Below, piece after piece: positions 1-10,273 of a stretch of DNA of 64,000 nt. The translations under genes and the position numbers were made by a program. The notes under the pieces were generated by a model. The model was not told where the DNA came from. It saw only the letters and a list, made by a program, of their open reading frames with translations, and did not search any database. Source of the DNA: Boswellia sacra (lineage: Eukaryota > Streptophyta > Magnoliopsida > Sapindales > Burseraceae); the NCBI GenBank assembly GCA_013180625.2, contig SNVD02009519.1, positions 3,748,501 to 3,812,500 on the forward strand, written 5' to 3'. Position 1 is the first letter of the stretch, and every line of letters starts with the position of its first letter.

Positions 1-36
1 TGAAATAATCTCTTACTAGTTTCTTGTTATTTTCAG

Positions 37-600
37 TCTGGAGGGCCTTACTGGAATGTACTAAAAGGAAGGAAAGATGGGAGGATCTCCAAGGCAGCCG
101 ATACCATCAACTTACCAGCTCCAGCTTTCAACGTATCACAGCTTATTCAAAGTTTCGCTGAGAGAGGTTTAGGAGTTAAAGATTTAGTTGCGCTATCTGG
201 TGGCCACACTCTAGGGTTTTCACATTGTTCATCATTCGAAGCCAGGCTACGTAGCTTTAGTACAGTGCATGACACCGACCCATCTATGAACGTTGAGTTC
301 GCCCAAAAGCTAAAGAAAAATTGCCCAAAACCTAACAAGAATCGCAATGCAGGAGAGTTCTTGGATTTTACATCGTCAACTTTTGACAATAACTATTACA
401 AACAACTTATGGCGGGAAAAGGGGTGTTTGGCTCGGATCAATCCTTGTTTGGTGATTACAGGACTACGTGGATCGTCGAGTCATTTGCCAAGGATGAAGG
501 ATTGTTCTTTAGAGAGTTTGCAACTTCAATGTTGAAACTTGGAAATGTGGGCGTGATTGAAAATGGAGAAGTGAGATTGAAATGCCGGGTGGTCAACTAG
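37..600 (+). CDS. Class III peroxidase, last exon (peroxidase 66-like), partial
   Basis: This is a secreted haem peroxidase of the plant class III family; such enzymes oxidise phenolics with H2O2 in the apoplast. The exon opens after a tttcag acceptor at 31-36 and reads 187 residues to TAG at 598-600. It begins SGGPYWNVLKGRKDGR, the substrate-channel loop of the family. The proximal haem ligand lies in LSGGHTLGFSHC (His at exon residue 57, Cys at 64). Later come KKNCPK, FDNNYYKQLMAGKGVFGSDQ and a C-terminal LKCRVVN, which give the expected downstream cysteines. The distal-His half lies beyond the left edge of the window. The exon has no stop or frameshift and the sequence resembles the Arabidopsis PRX66 type. 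Class III assignment is firm; orthology is a family-level inference. Confidence 0.93.
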   Translation, partial: SGGPYWNVLKGRKDGRISKAADTINLPAPAFNVSQLIQSFAERGLGVKDLVALSGGHTLGFSHCSSFEARLRSFSTVHDTDPSMNVEFAQKLKKNCPKPNKNRNAGEFLDFTSSTFDNNYYKQLMAGKGVFGSDQSLFGDYRTTWIVESFAKDEGLFFREFATSMLKLGNVGVIENGEVRLKCRVVN

Positions 601-1989
601 CTACAGACTCGTGAAGAGAGAGAGAATGAGATTGCCAACGTATTTTCCACTTTGAATTACTAACGTCGTAAAATTGATCGTGTTATTGAGTTGATTTCAA
701 GTTTAATCGATTTGAATTTTCTTTAATTTAGTGAATAAATTTGACTACCTTCTTCCATGCATGTCCAATATGCCTTCTTTTTAGAACTATATGGAAATAT
801 ATTCCTGTAACAATAAAAAGTTAAAATTATGATCGGTAATTAATATAAATGAAACGAAAACAAAGTGTATACACCTTAACATACTTCAATTTCAATGATC
901 ATATCATAAAAAGGTATATACGAAATTACAATCAGGAGCGACATTTATTATATAAATTCTTTTGAAAACTTTAATGAAGATCGCTCGTGTGGTTAACGTA
1001 CGAAAAGCTTAACTACTAATTCAATTAATTGGTGGGTTGATCCTCCTCCGAGAGGATGTCACTCAGGGGACGTTATCCTAGGACATGTTTTGATTCCTGC
1101 TATAACGTTTGACGGTCGGCAGAAATATCTGCAAATTGATAACATCACTAGACTTGTTAATGTCGCTCTATATAGCCCAGTTGTAAAGCAATATGCCCAA
1201 GTAAATTGTCACAACTGACAAAAGAGTTCAAAATGAACAAGATAATGACAAAATGTCTCTTACGCTTTCTTAATTATCACAAAAGTTGGTAGATGTTGAT
1301 CACTACACTTGTCTCAAGCGAACGATCGATGCGTGCCACTCCAAGCGCACACATATATACTTCGCTGTGAAAATGGTTCATGTTGTGTACCAATTTAAGA
1401 ATCTCGAGTCAATGGCCAAGACGTAGCTTGTCTTTCTTATAGCATTGGTGCTACGTTACGATTGTCATGGAGATGACGGAAAGGTCAAACATTATTAATT
1501 CTTTGGAAAAATTGAGAAAATAGACAGAATTAGGAAGCCTTGTTGAAAAATGGATACATCCTAAAAAATTTTCATGTCATAGACACTTTCTTACAAAAAA
1601 GACTGAAATATCCTTGTATAATCAATATTTTCCAAAAACGTTATCAATTCCCCCTTCGAACGAAATCAAAGAAAGTCAGTAAACGAAACTCAGAATAAAG
1701 AAACCAGTCACAGATCCATAGACTTCACTATCCGAAACAACTTCAACAGCTGATGTTGAGCAAATAACGTAAGAACAGCTTTCCTTAATCTCTCTCTAAA
1801 TGGCATGAAAATTTCATAAGGTTATAGTGTTTTCGTTATTGATCGTTTTGGTAACTGACAACCGCATTATATAGCTTAAAAATGGGATATGTATGTGAAC
1901 TAAGGTTAGAGATAGTACCGTTTATGTGAAAATATGTTGAAAATTAGCTGTCATTATGCGAAAATCTGGTATCACAGCAAAAGGATTAA
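601..1989. other. Spacer downstream of the peroxidase gene
   Basis: AT-rich sequence that should hold the peroxidase 3' UTR at its left edge. I see no coding segment with family resemblance, no RNA gene and no clear transposon ends. Confidence 0.6.
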
Positions 1990-2445
1990 GAAGACGAGAT
2001 TTATCGAGTGTCGTCGAGTGTCGAGCGGTTTTGTTGGATCGAATCTTGATATGTTGGATGGTAGTGTTGAGTGTCTAGGCGTTGTGTCGATTGTAGGTTC
2101 GAGTGCTGAGAGTTCGAGTTTCGTCCAGCATCTAGTGGATTGACGAACTCGACGAAGTCGGATGCAAATTTCGTCTAGTTCGTGTATTGCGTGTCGAGAG
2201 TCGAGTGTTGGATACATAAAAACCGACGTGCAGATGTCTCGAACCATGAATGTCGAGTATCTTCGAGAGTCTTTGGTTTAGTGTCGAGAGTCGATTGTCG
2301 AGCGTTTGAGTATCTGCGTCGAGTGTCGAACTTGATGAGTGTCGGATGCAAAGATAGTCGAGTTCGTGTGTCGAGTCTTATTTGTCGCGTGTCGAGTGTC
2401 GAGGGTCTTGTGTCAAGTGTCGTCGAGCGTTTTGGTAAATCACTC
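1990..2445. repeat. GTCGAG/GTGTCGAG-rich degenerate tandem repeat
   Basis: About 450 bp are built from irregularly spaced GTCGAGTGTCGAG-like units mixed with TTGGATGC and GTTCGTGT words. Neighbouring units differ by small substitutions and spacings. Open frames on both strands across this block (for example 2182-2505 and 2175-2465) arise from the repeat and show no family resemblance. Confidence 0.75.
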
Positions 2446-2687
2446 GTTTTTGTGACTTTTTGCAAGCAATTTCGTAATTATTTTTTGTCCATGAAACTTA
2501 TATGATATGTCTCAATCATGCAGGAAATAAAAACTTTACGCATACTCATTGTAAACAATAATGTGTAAATATCAAATACAATAATGTCACTATACAATAA
2601 TGTGTAAATATCCAGAAACTATCAACCAAAAAAAATGTGTAATTAAACATAATATATAAAATGCAAAGTGATCTCATGGTACAATCG
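2446..2687. other. AT-rich spacer
   Basis: Short AT-rich stretch with two near-identical copies of an AATAATGTGTAAATATC word around 2560-2610. Nothing else recognisable. Confidence 0.5.
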
Positions 2688-4797
2688 TGCTCGGCTGCTG
2701 GTCAACCTCCGCTGAATCAACGTCGTCATGGACAATGGTGGTCGTAACATCCCCTGACATATCATCAGCAGTCCCGGTAGTGGCTGCAACATCAGTAGGC
2801 ACAAGTGCCTTAAGCTGGGAGGGCGCCGTGACGGTCAGGGCGGCCTCCTATATTTGTGGGTTTTTGCGGCTGACCCAAAGTTGTACCGCCATTCTCTCCC
2901 TCTGGTAGTCGTCTGCGAATACCTTAATCTCAGTCAGTGGAACTCCCCCCGCTAGGAACTCGATGTACTTTAAACAGTACACGCTGTGTGCCCCTCCCCC
3001 AGGCTCCTGCTGTGGCACCTAGTCCTCGTCCTCGATGAGCATAATGTCGAATAGGGTTGTGGGATAGTCAGGAATACCGTAAACCTCCATTGACAACATA
3101 TGGGGTACTAGCTCAGTGAGGCACCGGACTGTCTGTATGACTGTGTCTGTGGAAGTATGCCCAACAGATGAGTCATATATGGCAACGTGACGGTGATTCA
3201 ATTACACCTCAGCTGCCACCCAATGATCATCGGTGATGTTAACAAGGAGATAGAGCTGAAAATAAAATTGACAACATGGAAATCAATCACAACATTTCAA
3301 ATAAGATGGCACATACTCACTCTGTGAATATAAATATTCTCACCTTATCCACGTCGACCCATGGTGTTCCAACGAGGGGCATCTGTCCCAGGACATACTG
3401 GACCATGTCATCCTCCTTCACCCAGTTAATGTCATCCAGTCTGTCCGAGTATTGCTCCCACAACGACTTCAATTTCAACTGCAAGTTCAAGAGTTCAGTT
3501 AGCGCATTGAAGGAATCAGAAATTACCTTTAAATTCAGATGTTTACGAAATACGTACCCAAAAAGTGGTGTCCAGGAAAGCAGACCTCTGGACACCAGGT
3601 CCGATCATAGCGCGAGCTCTACAACGTAGCAACCACAGATAGCTATCTATGTGCTGAAAACAGTAATAGCTATCAATATTAATTCCAAATGTATATCGCA
3701 ATATTCAACAGGAGGAGATGGTCTAAAACTACCTCAGCTTCAAGCCAGTCTGATGGCCTGAGCAGCGTCCTGAAGAACTGACGATTTACGCTGCACACTG
3801 TCAAATCAATGCAATCAGTTTTGGTGAAGTCCCCCAGCCATGCCTCGAATGCATTCAGATTAACTTCTATTACGGGGACACGTGGGTCAAAAAGTGGAAT
3901 CGGAGTGCACAAGATGACACGATTACCTGCATCTGGTGATGGCTGCTGAGATGGTTTGTCTTCCGGCTGAACAACCGAGGCCTCGAACTGTACATGCTGG
4001 TGGTCTGTGACTTTCTCTTACGGCTGAACCCTTGCCCTCTTCCTACCTGGTGGACTAACAAAGAGGCTCCGCTTATGCTTTGCCAGAAGTAGGCAGTAAC
4101 CCCGGCGTAAAACTAAACCCGTCAGAGGAGCATCGGCTGCACAAATAGTTGGGTCCATGGAGTCAGGTTCTGTGGGCGGCTGACCTTCACCGTCATCAAT
4201 CGAACCTTCGTCGGAATCTGTATCTGAATCCTAAAATACACCAAACCTAACCGTCAGCTTAAGCATGTGGAAATCACATAATCCATTTTGTAAATATTGT
4301 ATAGTACCGTGTCAACATATCCGAAGTGGCCACCGAGTTACAGAACAGCCTTGCGCAGAAGAACTATCACCTCCCGTATTTCTTTGTTCGCCACTAGTAA
4401 CAATGCAAGCTCACGTAAAACTGTACTCTGGAACTCATCATGGACTGGCGACGCCTGTGTGAGAATAATAACAAGAGCCTTCCTAAACCAACAGAGCAGC
4501 AAATGTAAACGGATAAGAATACGAATGAAAATTCTCATTACATACCTGCGAACTAGGAGGAACATCGTATATAGGAGTTGGTTGGGTGGTCGCACGACCA
4601 GATGTCGAAGTCGATGCTGGTAGATGTTTGACACTATACAACGGCTCCGACGGTGGACTGAAGGTCCCTCTGTCAATGTTAGGACTGGTTGGGTCTGTTG
4701 CTGGCGTCACATCAGGTCCAACAGGGGAACTAGGGCCAGCAAGAGGTGAAGCGGGTGGACCCTCCGGAGGTGGAGCTGACGGAGCCTATTTTTGGAT
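2688..4797 (-). pseudogene. Ulp1 (C48 SUMO-protease-like) gene fragment, probably transposon-borne
   Basis: On the - strand this is a broken, intron-containing gene of the plant Ulp1/C48 peptidase family often carried by Mutator-like elements. From 5' to 3': a Pro/Ser-rich N-terminal exon (about 4797-4545), a possible short-intron region, an acidic segment (about 4230-4160), a segment with FRTLLRPSDWL (3679-3912) typical of the start of the Ulp1 domain, a segment 3317-3595, and the catalytic core at 2880-3240. The core shows DDHWVAAEV (catalytic His), then HRHVAIYDS (Asp), then PQQEPGGGAHSVYCLKYIEF. Family members read GDCG where this copy reads GAHS, so the nucleophilic Cys position holds His. 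In-frame stops lie just before the HRHVAIYDS segment and at 3019-3021, ahead of the PQQEPGGG segment. No terminal repeats were found at its 3' side. Confidence 0.75.
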
Positions 4798-4843
4798 GTC
4801 TTCAGGTTTGACCATAATTTGATGGTATCCTGACTTAAGGTCT
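4057..4843 (-). repeat. Duplicated RT-Ulp1 chimeric segment, copy 1
   Basis: About 787 bp match 10274-11054 at roughly 95% by eye. The match covers the Ulp1-gene 5' part and a short scrap of Ty3/gypsy reverse transcriptase ending ...[14 protein letters not shown]. In copy 1 the RT scrap continues further upstream (to about 4925) and the Ulp1 side continues through the protease domain. Confidence 0.85.
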
Positions 4844-4925
4844 AGTTTAGAAAAAATGCTTGCCCCATGTAACTCATCAATTAATTCATCTATAACTGGA
4901 ATAAGATACTTATCTGGCACTGGAT
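4798..4925 (-). pseudogene. Ty3/gypsy reverse-transcriptase fragment
   Basis: The - strand reads [20 protein letters not shown], then [20 protein letters not shown] followed by QK. These are the RT fingers and the first catalytic Asp ([11 protein letters not shown]) of a plant Ty3/gypsy element. Homology stops exactly at PEDIQK, where the Ulp1-gene sequence begins. The upstream edge runs into short PBS-like repeats. Confidence 0.85.
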
Positions 4926-5038
4926 CTTCGAGATATGGTCAAGAGTCTCATCTGATACCGGATTTTGAGATATGGCTCTGATACCAAACTGATATCGGAT
5001 CTTCGAGATATGGCTCTGATATCAAATTGATACCAGGC
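4926..5038 (-). repeat. PBS-like GGTATCAGAGCC repeats
   Basis: On the - strand the word ATATCTCGAAGATCCGATATCA, or close variants, recurs about three times. TGGTATCAGAGCC at 4976-4988 matches the initiator-tRNA-Met primer-binding site seen after the LTRs of plant retrotransposons. Together they look like a reduplicated leader region between a possible LTR (5039-5541) and the RT scrap. Confidence 0.5.
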
Positions 5039-5541
5039 TGCTGGATTGTAATAGATCAGGATAGGATCTTCAAGTTGATTATCAACTCAACCAATGGCAC
5101 TGGAACAAATAAAATGGAACCTAACAAATACTTTTTGAAAGGGATAACAAGCTCACCACCAAAGTAAACACCAATGGGATACAGATAATTCACCACCCAA
5201 GGATGTAAACCAAGGATACAGGGCTTAAACTAACTCACCACTCAATGGAATCCACCAAGAGATACAGAGTTAAGGAGAAATCAGTATAAACACTGAAATT
5301 TCACTCAATTCCAATTCAAAAACTTCACTTCCTTGAATACACAACTTTAGAACTTAAATAACTTGGAACAACCCTCCAAGCATAGGTAAAAGATAATAAT
5401 TAAATGATTTCAACAATTACAGCTCAACTACTACATTGACAACTCATTTTAACTAAGATTCATAAGTAAACTCATTAGGTAATAAAGGTACAACCAACTA
5501 AGCTAGAAAATTCAAATTCTAATATGGACTTTAATACAGCA
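5039..5541 (-). repeat. Possible LTR remnant, about 503 bp
   Basis: The segment is bounded by TGCTG and CAGCA (perfect 5-bp inverted ends). It lies between the end of element C pol (5709) and PBS-like sequence (about 4976-5035), the right place for a 3' LTR of C. I see no purine-rich tract immediately upstream and no second copy, so the boundaries are tentative. Sequence between 5542 and 5708 is AT-rich non-coding. Confidence 0.35.
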
Positions 5542-5708
5542 TTCATTATGAACCAGCTGTGAAGAGATAGTCATAAATCCCTGCAGACAACTCCAAAATG
5601 ACACATTGACAAATGTGTTAGAAAGCTGACTTCAAGATCTTTTACAGCCATAAATCTTGACATTTAATTCTTTGCACAGTAATATCAGTTCTTTTACAAA
5701 ATTATCCC

Positions 5709-6245
5709 TCATTCTGGTTCATGTGCACTATTGACCATTGTAATAATTTGCACCCCTTGATGATCTATCATGAATCCTATGGATTGCAACACTACTGTGT
5801 CAAGCTCCCCTGGTTGAGAAAGACTCGACCTCGAGTCTTGGTTGTTGTTTTCACCAAGATAAGGACTAAGGTCAGGGACATTGAATGTGTTGGAAACACC
5901 GTAATGCTCAGGTAGCTCAACTTTGTAAGCATTCTCTCCAATGCGTTGTAAGACTTTGAATGGTCCATCAGCTCTAGGCTTCAACTTGGCATATTTGCTT
6001 GGAGGAAACCTTTCCTTTCTAAGGTGTATCCACACTAGATCTCCTCCTTTGAACTCAGCATACTTCTGATGTTTGTTTGCTGTAGCTTTATACTTCTCAT
6101 TTTGCTTCAAAATCTTCTCTCGGACTTGTTCATGCAGCTTCTTGATGTTTTTAGCCCTCTCCTCTGCATCACTGCTAAATTGAGTTTTGGAAGGAATAGG
6201 AGCTAAATCCAAATGACTTATTGGATTTTTGCCATAAACAACCTC
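5709..6245 (-). pseudogene. Element C integrase C-terminal part
   Basis: The - strand reads FEVVYGKNPISHLDLAPIPS, then a basic helix region, GGDLVWIHLRKERFP, KLKPRADGPFKVLQRIGENA and VSNTFNVPDLSPY. This is the standard C-terminal tail of plant gypsy integrase (GPY/F-like module). The stop is TGA at 5709-5711. Its missing N-terminal part is at 8043-8604, beyond the inserted LTR. The FEVVYG start aligns directly with TTGHSPF on the other side, which shows that the gap is a later insertion. Confidence 0.9.
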
Positions 6246-6575
6246 AAAAGTGTTGACCCAGGTATGGTAACCCAAGAGGGGGGGTGAATTGGGTTTTTAT
6301 TTATCAAAACGGATTTGTAAAACTTTTCTTGAAAGATCAAAATTAGTTCACTCTTTCTTTAAGAATAAAGGTGAAGAAGATGAAATTGGAATTTATCAAA
6401 GATGCAATCAAAAGAATAATAATAATGAACAATCACAAGTGTAAGTAAATGTAAAGAGGAAAGAGATAGAAAGAGTGCAAACTCAATTTACGTGGTTCGG
6501 CAAATCTTGCCTACGTCCACGGGCCCCTAGCTTCACAAGCTAGGCTTTCCACTAAGTTGTAGAATTTTTTACAAC

Positions 6576-6795
6576 TTGCTTGATGAACAACCTCACCAAG
6601 ACTTTTTCTTCCAACCCTTGATAACACCACACCAAGAGTTCTTCTTGATGAACAACCTCACCAAGGTAACTTTTTTCAACCCTTGATAACACCACACCAA
6701 GAGTTCTTCTTGATGAACAACCTCACCAAGGTAAATTCATTCAACTCTTGATAATACCACACCAAGAGTTCTTCTTGATGAACAACCTCACCAAG
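6576..6795. repeat. Tandem repeat of about 64 bp inside the solo LTR
   Basis: Four copies of TGATGAACAACCTCACCAAG recur about every 64 bp, separated by variants of CCCTTGATAACACCACACCA and AGAGTTCTT. Confidence 0.9.
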
Positions 6796-7129
6796 AAAAT
6801 AGTTCTCTCAAGGATAACTTTTATCCTTTACAAGAAAATCTCACTCTCACCTCAATACAAGAACAAAGATAATTTTTACAACAAAAGTATAACTCTCTTC
6901 AAAGAGTAGATAAAGAATATAAAAGCTCTCTAGACTTGATATTTCTCTTTTTGCTTGATAGATGCTTCTCTTGCTCTTTTTTCTCTTTATCTTGCTGAAT
7001 GCATGGGAGAAGGGCTCCTTTTATAGGCAAATGAGATGAATTTGAACAAGTGAAGACACCAACTCCAAATTTTCTGCCTACCATAAAAACCGTAATCTTG
7101 TCTGTCATTTTTGTCAATATTCTGTTTAA

Positions 7130-7805
7130 AATTTAAAAATCTACAAAACATAAAAGATATGCACAATTGAATAAGCTTTCCAACGCATTAAGAACCAAGT
7201 CATTTGGATATCTGTAGCTCAAGATATGGCCAAAACACCATTCGGTGTTCATGTGACTTGATTTTTCTTCCTTGTATCAATCCACCGAATTGAATGATAA
7301 TTCTGTCAGCATTTTGTTTGAAATTTGAATTTATTCAAAACACAAAAGATCTTCATATTTGAATAATCTTTCCAAAACATTAAGAATCAAAGAATTTGGA
7401 TATCTCTATCTTAAGATATGGCCAAAACACCATTCGGTGCTCATGTGAGTTGATTTTTCTTCTCTGTGTCAGTCCACCGAATTGCATGTTAATTATGTCG
7501 GCCTTCCATTTGAAATTTGAATTTCTTCAAAACATATGAAATGTGTCTGATTATGTCCTCTTTTCAATTCCATAAGAATCAAGTCATTTTGATTTTTCTA
7601 GCTCAAGATATGTCCAAAAGAGTATTTGGTACTCATGTCAGCTGCTTCTATTTGTCTTTCAAATTGCATGATGATTTGGACAACCTTACACTTGAAATTT
7701 AAATTTCTTTAAAACATATGAAATGTTATAAATTGAGTAAGATTTCCAAAGGCTCAAGAATCACGTCATTTGGACATCTTGTAGAGATATATATGACCAA
7801 TTGAT
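7130..7805. repeat. Tandem repeat of about 190 bp inside the solo LTR, four decayed copies
   Basis: Four copies start near 7145, 7339, 7530 and 7713 (spacings 194, 191 and 183). Each carries AAACATAAAAGAT-like, TTTCCAA, CATTAAGAA and CTCAAGATATGGCCAAAA words. The first two share CACCATTCGGTG. Confidence 0.85.
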
Positions 7806-8042
7806 TGAATATTATTCATGTGTCACATTCCTTGAGTCAAACCTTGTTCTTAAACTTTGGTGCCTTTAACATGTAGTCTTCTCCTTAGCTTCAACACTTC
7901 ATTTTAATAAGCCTTTTCTTGATTTTACAATTATTTCAATGATATTACTCTTGCACATAAATAAACATGTTAGTAAATCTCAATGAATCAATGTGTATTG
8001 TTATCATCAAAATTATCATGTAGCCTTAGGGCTAACAAAAAG

Positions 8043-10148
8043 GACTATGACCAGTGGTTTGACTTGATGATCTGTTGTAAGTAAACTCAACTTGGGGTAA
8101 AACAAGATCCCATTGCCATAAATTCTTACCAACATAACTCCTTAAAAGATTTTCTAAGCTTCTGTTGATAACTTTAGTTTGTCCATCTGTTTGAGGATGA
8201 TGAGATGAACTAAAGGTAAATGTAGTCCCCAGCTTTTTCCAAAGTGTACGCCAAAAATGAGATAAGAACTTTGGATCACGATCTGAGACTATGACCTTAG
8301 GAATGCCATGCAATTTCACAATCTCCTTGAAGTACAAATCGGCCACATGAGTCGCATCATTTCTCTTGTTACAGGGGACAAAATGAGCCATTTTAGAAAA
8401 TCGGTCAACCACCACCATGACTGAATCTTTGTTTCGCTGTGTTATAGGCAATCCCACCACAAAATCTAAGCTAACATCTTCCCATGGATCATTAGGAATA
8501 GGTAATGGAGTGTACAAACCAGTGTTCTGCCCATGACTTTTTGCCACATGACAAATTGTACACCTCTTCACGTGCTTCATAACATCCCTTTCATCTTCGG
8601 CCAATAGAAGTTTTCCTTTACAATAGCAATAGTTTTGTCTTTCCCAAAATGACCGCTAATGCCACTGCCATGTGCTTCATTAATGATTAATTCTCTCAAG
8701 AAACATTGAGGAATACACAATTGGTTTGCCTTGAGTAGATAACCATCCTGAAAAACAAATTGGTTAGATGAAAACTCATTACAGTTACTCCATATTTTAC
8801 CGAAATCTGGATCATCCTTGTAAAGCTCTTTTAAAACCTCAAACCCAACAACATTCACTTGCATAGAGGTCACCAAAGAATGTCTTCGGCTTAAGGGATC
8901 AGCCACCACATTTTGAACTCCAGATTTATGCTTGATGGTAAAGTTGATAGCTTGAAGAAACTCTACCCATCTAGCATGTCGTACATGAAGCTTCTGTTGG
9001 CTGTTGATGAACTTCAAAGCTTCATGGTCAGAATATAGAACGAATGGTTTTGGCAAGAGATACTGACTCCAATGCTTCAAAGCTCGACAAATAGTATACA
9101 ACTCTTTGTCATAAGTTGAGTACTTTTTGCGAGATGCATTTATTTTTTCACTAAAGAAAGCAATTTGTCTGCCTTTTTGGCTAATAACAACACCTGGAAC
9201 AAGATCAATACAATGATGTATGTCTCTCATTGGAGGAAGGCCTGGTGGTATCCCATTTGATATAACATCATGGTATTCTTTAAGAAGATATTTCATCTCC
9301 GGAGGTGGTTCATTACTAACTCTATTTTCTTCTAACAACAAGAACACATAAATTTCACTTCCCTTCTCCAACTCTCTTCTACATGCTGTTTGGGTAAGCA
9401 AAGCATTTCTCTCCCCTTTAGTAGGTTTAGGAACACATTCTAACTTCGATGGACCCAAAATAACTTTGACCCCATCTTTAAAGAATGTATAAGTATTCCT
9501 ATAGCCATCATGCATTACTCTCCTATCATACCGCCATGGTCTACCAAGAAGTAAATGACAAGCATCCATAGGAACAACACCACACCATATTTCATCTTTA
9601 TACTTTTTCCCAATAGAAAATGAAACAAGGCAGCGTTTGTTTACCTTGATCTCATTATCTTTCCGAAGCCATGAAATCTTGTAAGGTTGAGGATGCTTCT
9701 CTATTTGAAGGTCAAGTTTATCAATCACCTTCGTAGACACCACATTTTCAAAGCTGCCACCATCAATAATAATGCTGCACACGTTGCCATGAGAAGAACA
9801 TTTGCTATGGAAGATATTTCTGCGAAGCCAATCATCTTCTCGTTCTTGGGCAATACTCAAACTCCTTTGAATAATAAAGAGAGAATCACCTCGATTTGCA
9901 TAAGTGACTTCCTCTTCATCATCAAATATTGGTGGTTTTCCATGATCCTCAAAGAAGTCATGGTCTACTTCATCATTCTCCACCGATTCATCTTTATTAG
10001 CAGCATCATTATCATCATAATTGCCCAAAGGACTTTGATCTTCTACTTCTCCATGCATTCCACCTGCGAATTCTTTATTTTCCAAAATTACTAAATGTTG
10101 CTGGAGTTGTTGGAGCTGCCGCATAAGATCTTCAATGATCAAACGTTG
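8043..10148 (-). pseudogene. Element C protease-RNase H-integrase ORF with RT deleted
   Basis: The 521-residue ORF (8577-10142) opens with acidic sequence, then a protease-like segment IIIDGGSFENVVSTKVIDKL and the GRPWRYDRRVMHDGYRN segment usual in this lineage. It runs to HHCIDLVPG, the entry to RT, and jumps in frame near 9195 to VVISQKGRQIAFFSEKI, the start of RNase H. About 200-250 residues holding all RT catalytic aspartates are absent. RNase H (FVLYSDHEALKFINSQQKL) and the integrase His pair ([10 protein letters not shown]) follow. A one-base frameshift near 8590 leads into [29 protein letters not shown] and the HHPQTDGQT region, the integrase core with its Asp residues. The end is cut by the solo LTR. 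Confidence 0.88.
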
Positions 10149-10256
10149 CTAGACTTGCTGGACTTGCCGCCTAAAATCTTCAATGATCAAATCTCGTTCA
10201 TCTCTTTGAGAAGGAGCCAATTGGGTAGTAGTAGCCTTGTGAGTACGACCAGCCAT
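10149..10256 (-). pseudogene. Element C gag start with nonsense codon
   Basis: ATG at 10254-10256 opens MAGRTHKATTTQLAPSQRDE, a gag N-terminus of a type common in plant gypsy elements, and ends at TAG at 10149-10151. The codon was probably CAG, because the frame continues into a second copy of the same heptad-like unit (LIIEDFRRQVQQVQQ, then LIIEDLMRQLQQLQQ). The rest of the gag capsid is missing. Confidence 0.75.
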
Positions 10257-10273
10257 TGAACTAAGAGCTCTGA

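Larger units (their letters stand above)
6251..8037 (-). mobile_element. Solo LTR, 1787 bp, with 5-bp target duplication
   Basis: In + coordinates the insert begins TGTTGACCC at 6251 and ends GGGCTAACA at 8037. These are imperfect inverted ends starting TG and ending CA. It is flanked on both sides by AAAAG (6246-6250 and 8038-8042), a perfect 5-bp target-site duplication. It interrupts element C integrase between TTGHSPF and EVVYG, and removing it plus one AAAAG restores the reading frame at that point. No gag or pol is present, so this is a solo LTR or a TRIM/LARD-like unit. It contains two families of internal tandem repeats. It must postdate insertion of element C. Confidence 0.88.
5709..10256 (-). 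mobile_element. Ty3/gypsy element C (internally deleted, interrupted by an LTR)
   Basis: A - strand Ty3/gypsy internal region. From 5' to 3' it holds a gag start (ATG at 10256), a protease-like domain, the RNase H domain, integrase H2C2 zinc finger and core, and the integrase C-terminus ending in TGA (5709-5711). Most of gag and almost the whole RT are missing. A 1787-bp LTR (6251-8037) splits integrase just after TTGHSPF. The gag start lies 18 bp from the edge of the duplicated RT-Ulp1 segment, so the 5' LTR and most of the primer site are lost. Confidence 0.85.

Noticed and set aside
2175..2505. Overlapping ORFs of 96-107 residues on both strands
   Set aside because: They are produced by the GTCGAG repeat: low-complexity, mirror frames, no family resemblance.
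4265..4623. + strand ORFs (65 and 108 residues), repeated at 10480-10838
   Set aside because: They lie opposite the Ulp1-type gene fragment and recur only because that segment is duplicated. The - strand gives the recognisable protein.
6576..6795. CRISPR-like array (regular 64-bp spacing)
   Set aside because: The spacers are also repeated, the context is a plant LTR, and no cas genes exist; it is an ordinary tandem repeat.
9687..10094. + strand ORF of 135 residues
   Set aside because: Shadow of the element C pol ORF on the other strand; rich in Ile runs from antisense codons.
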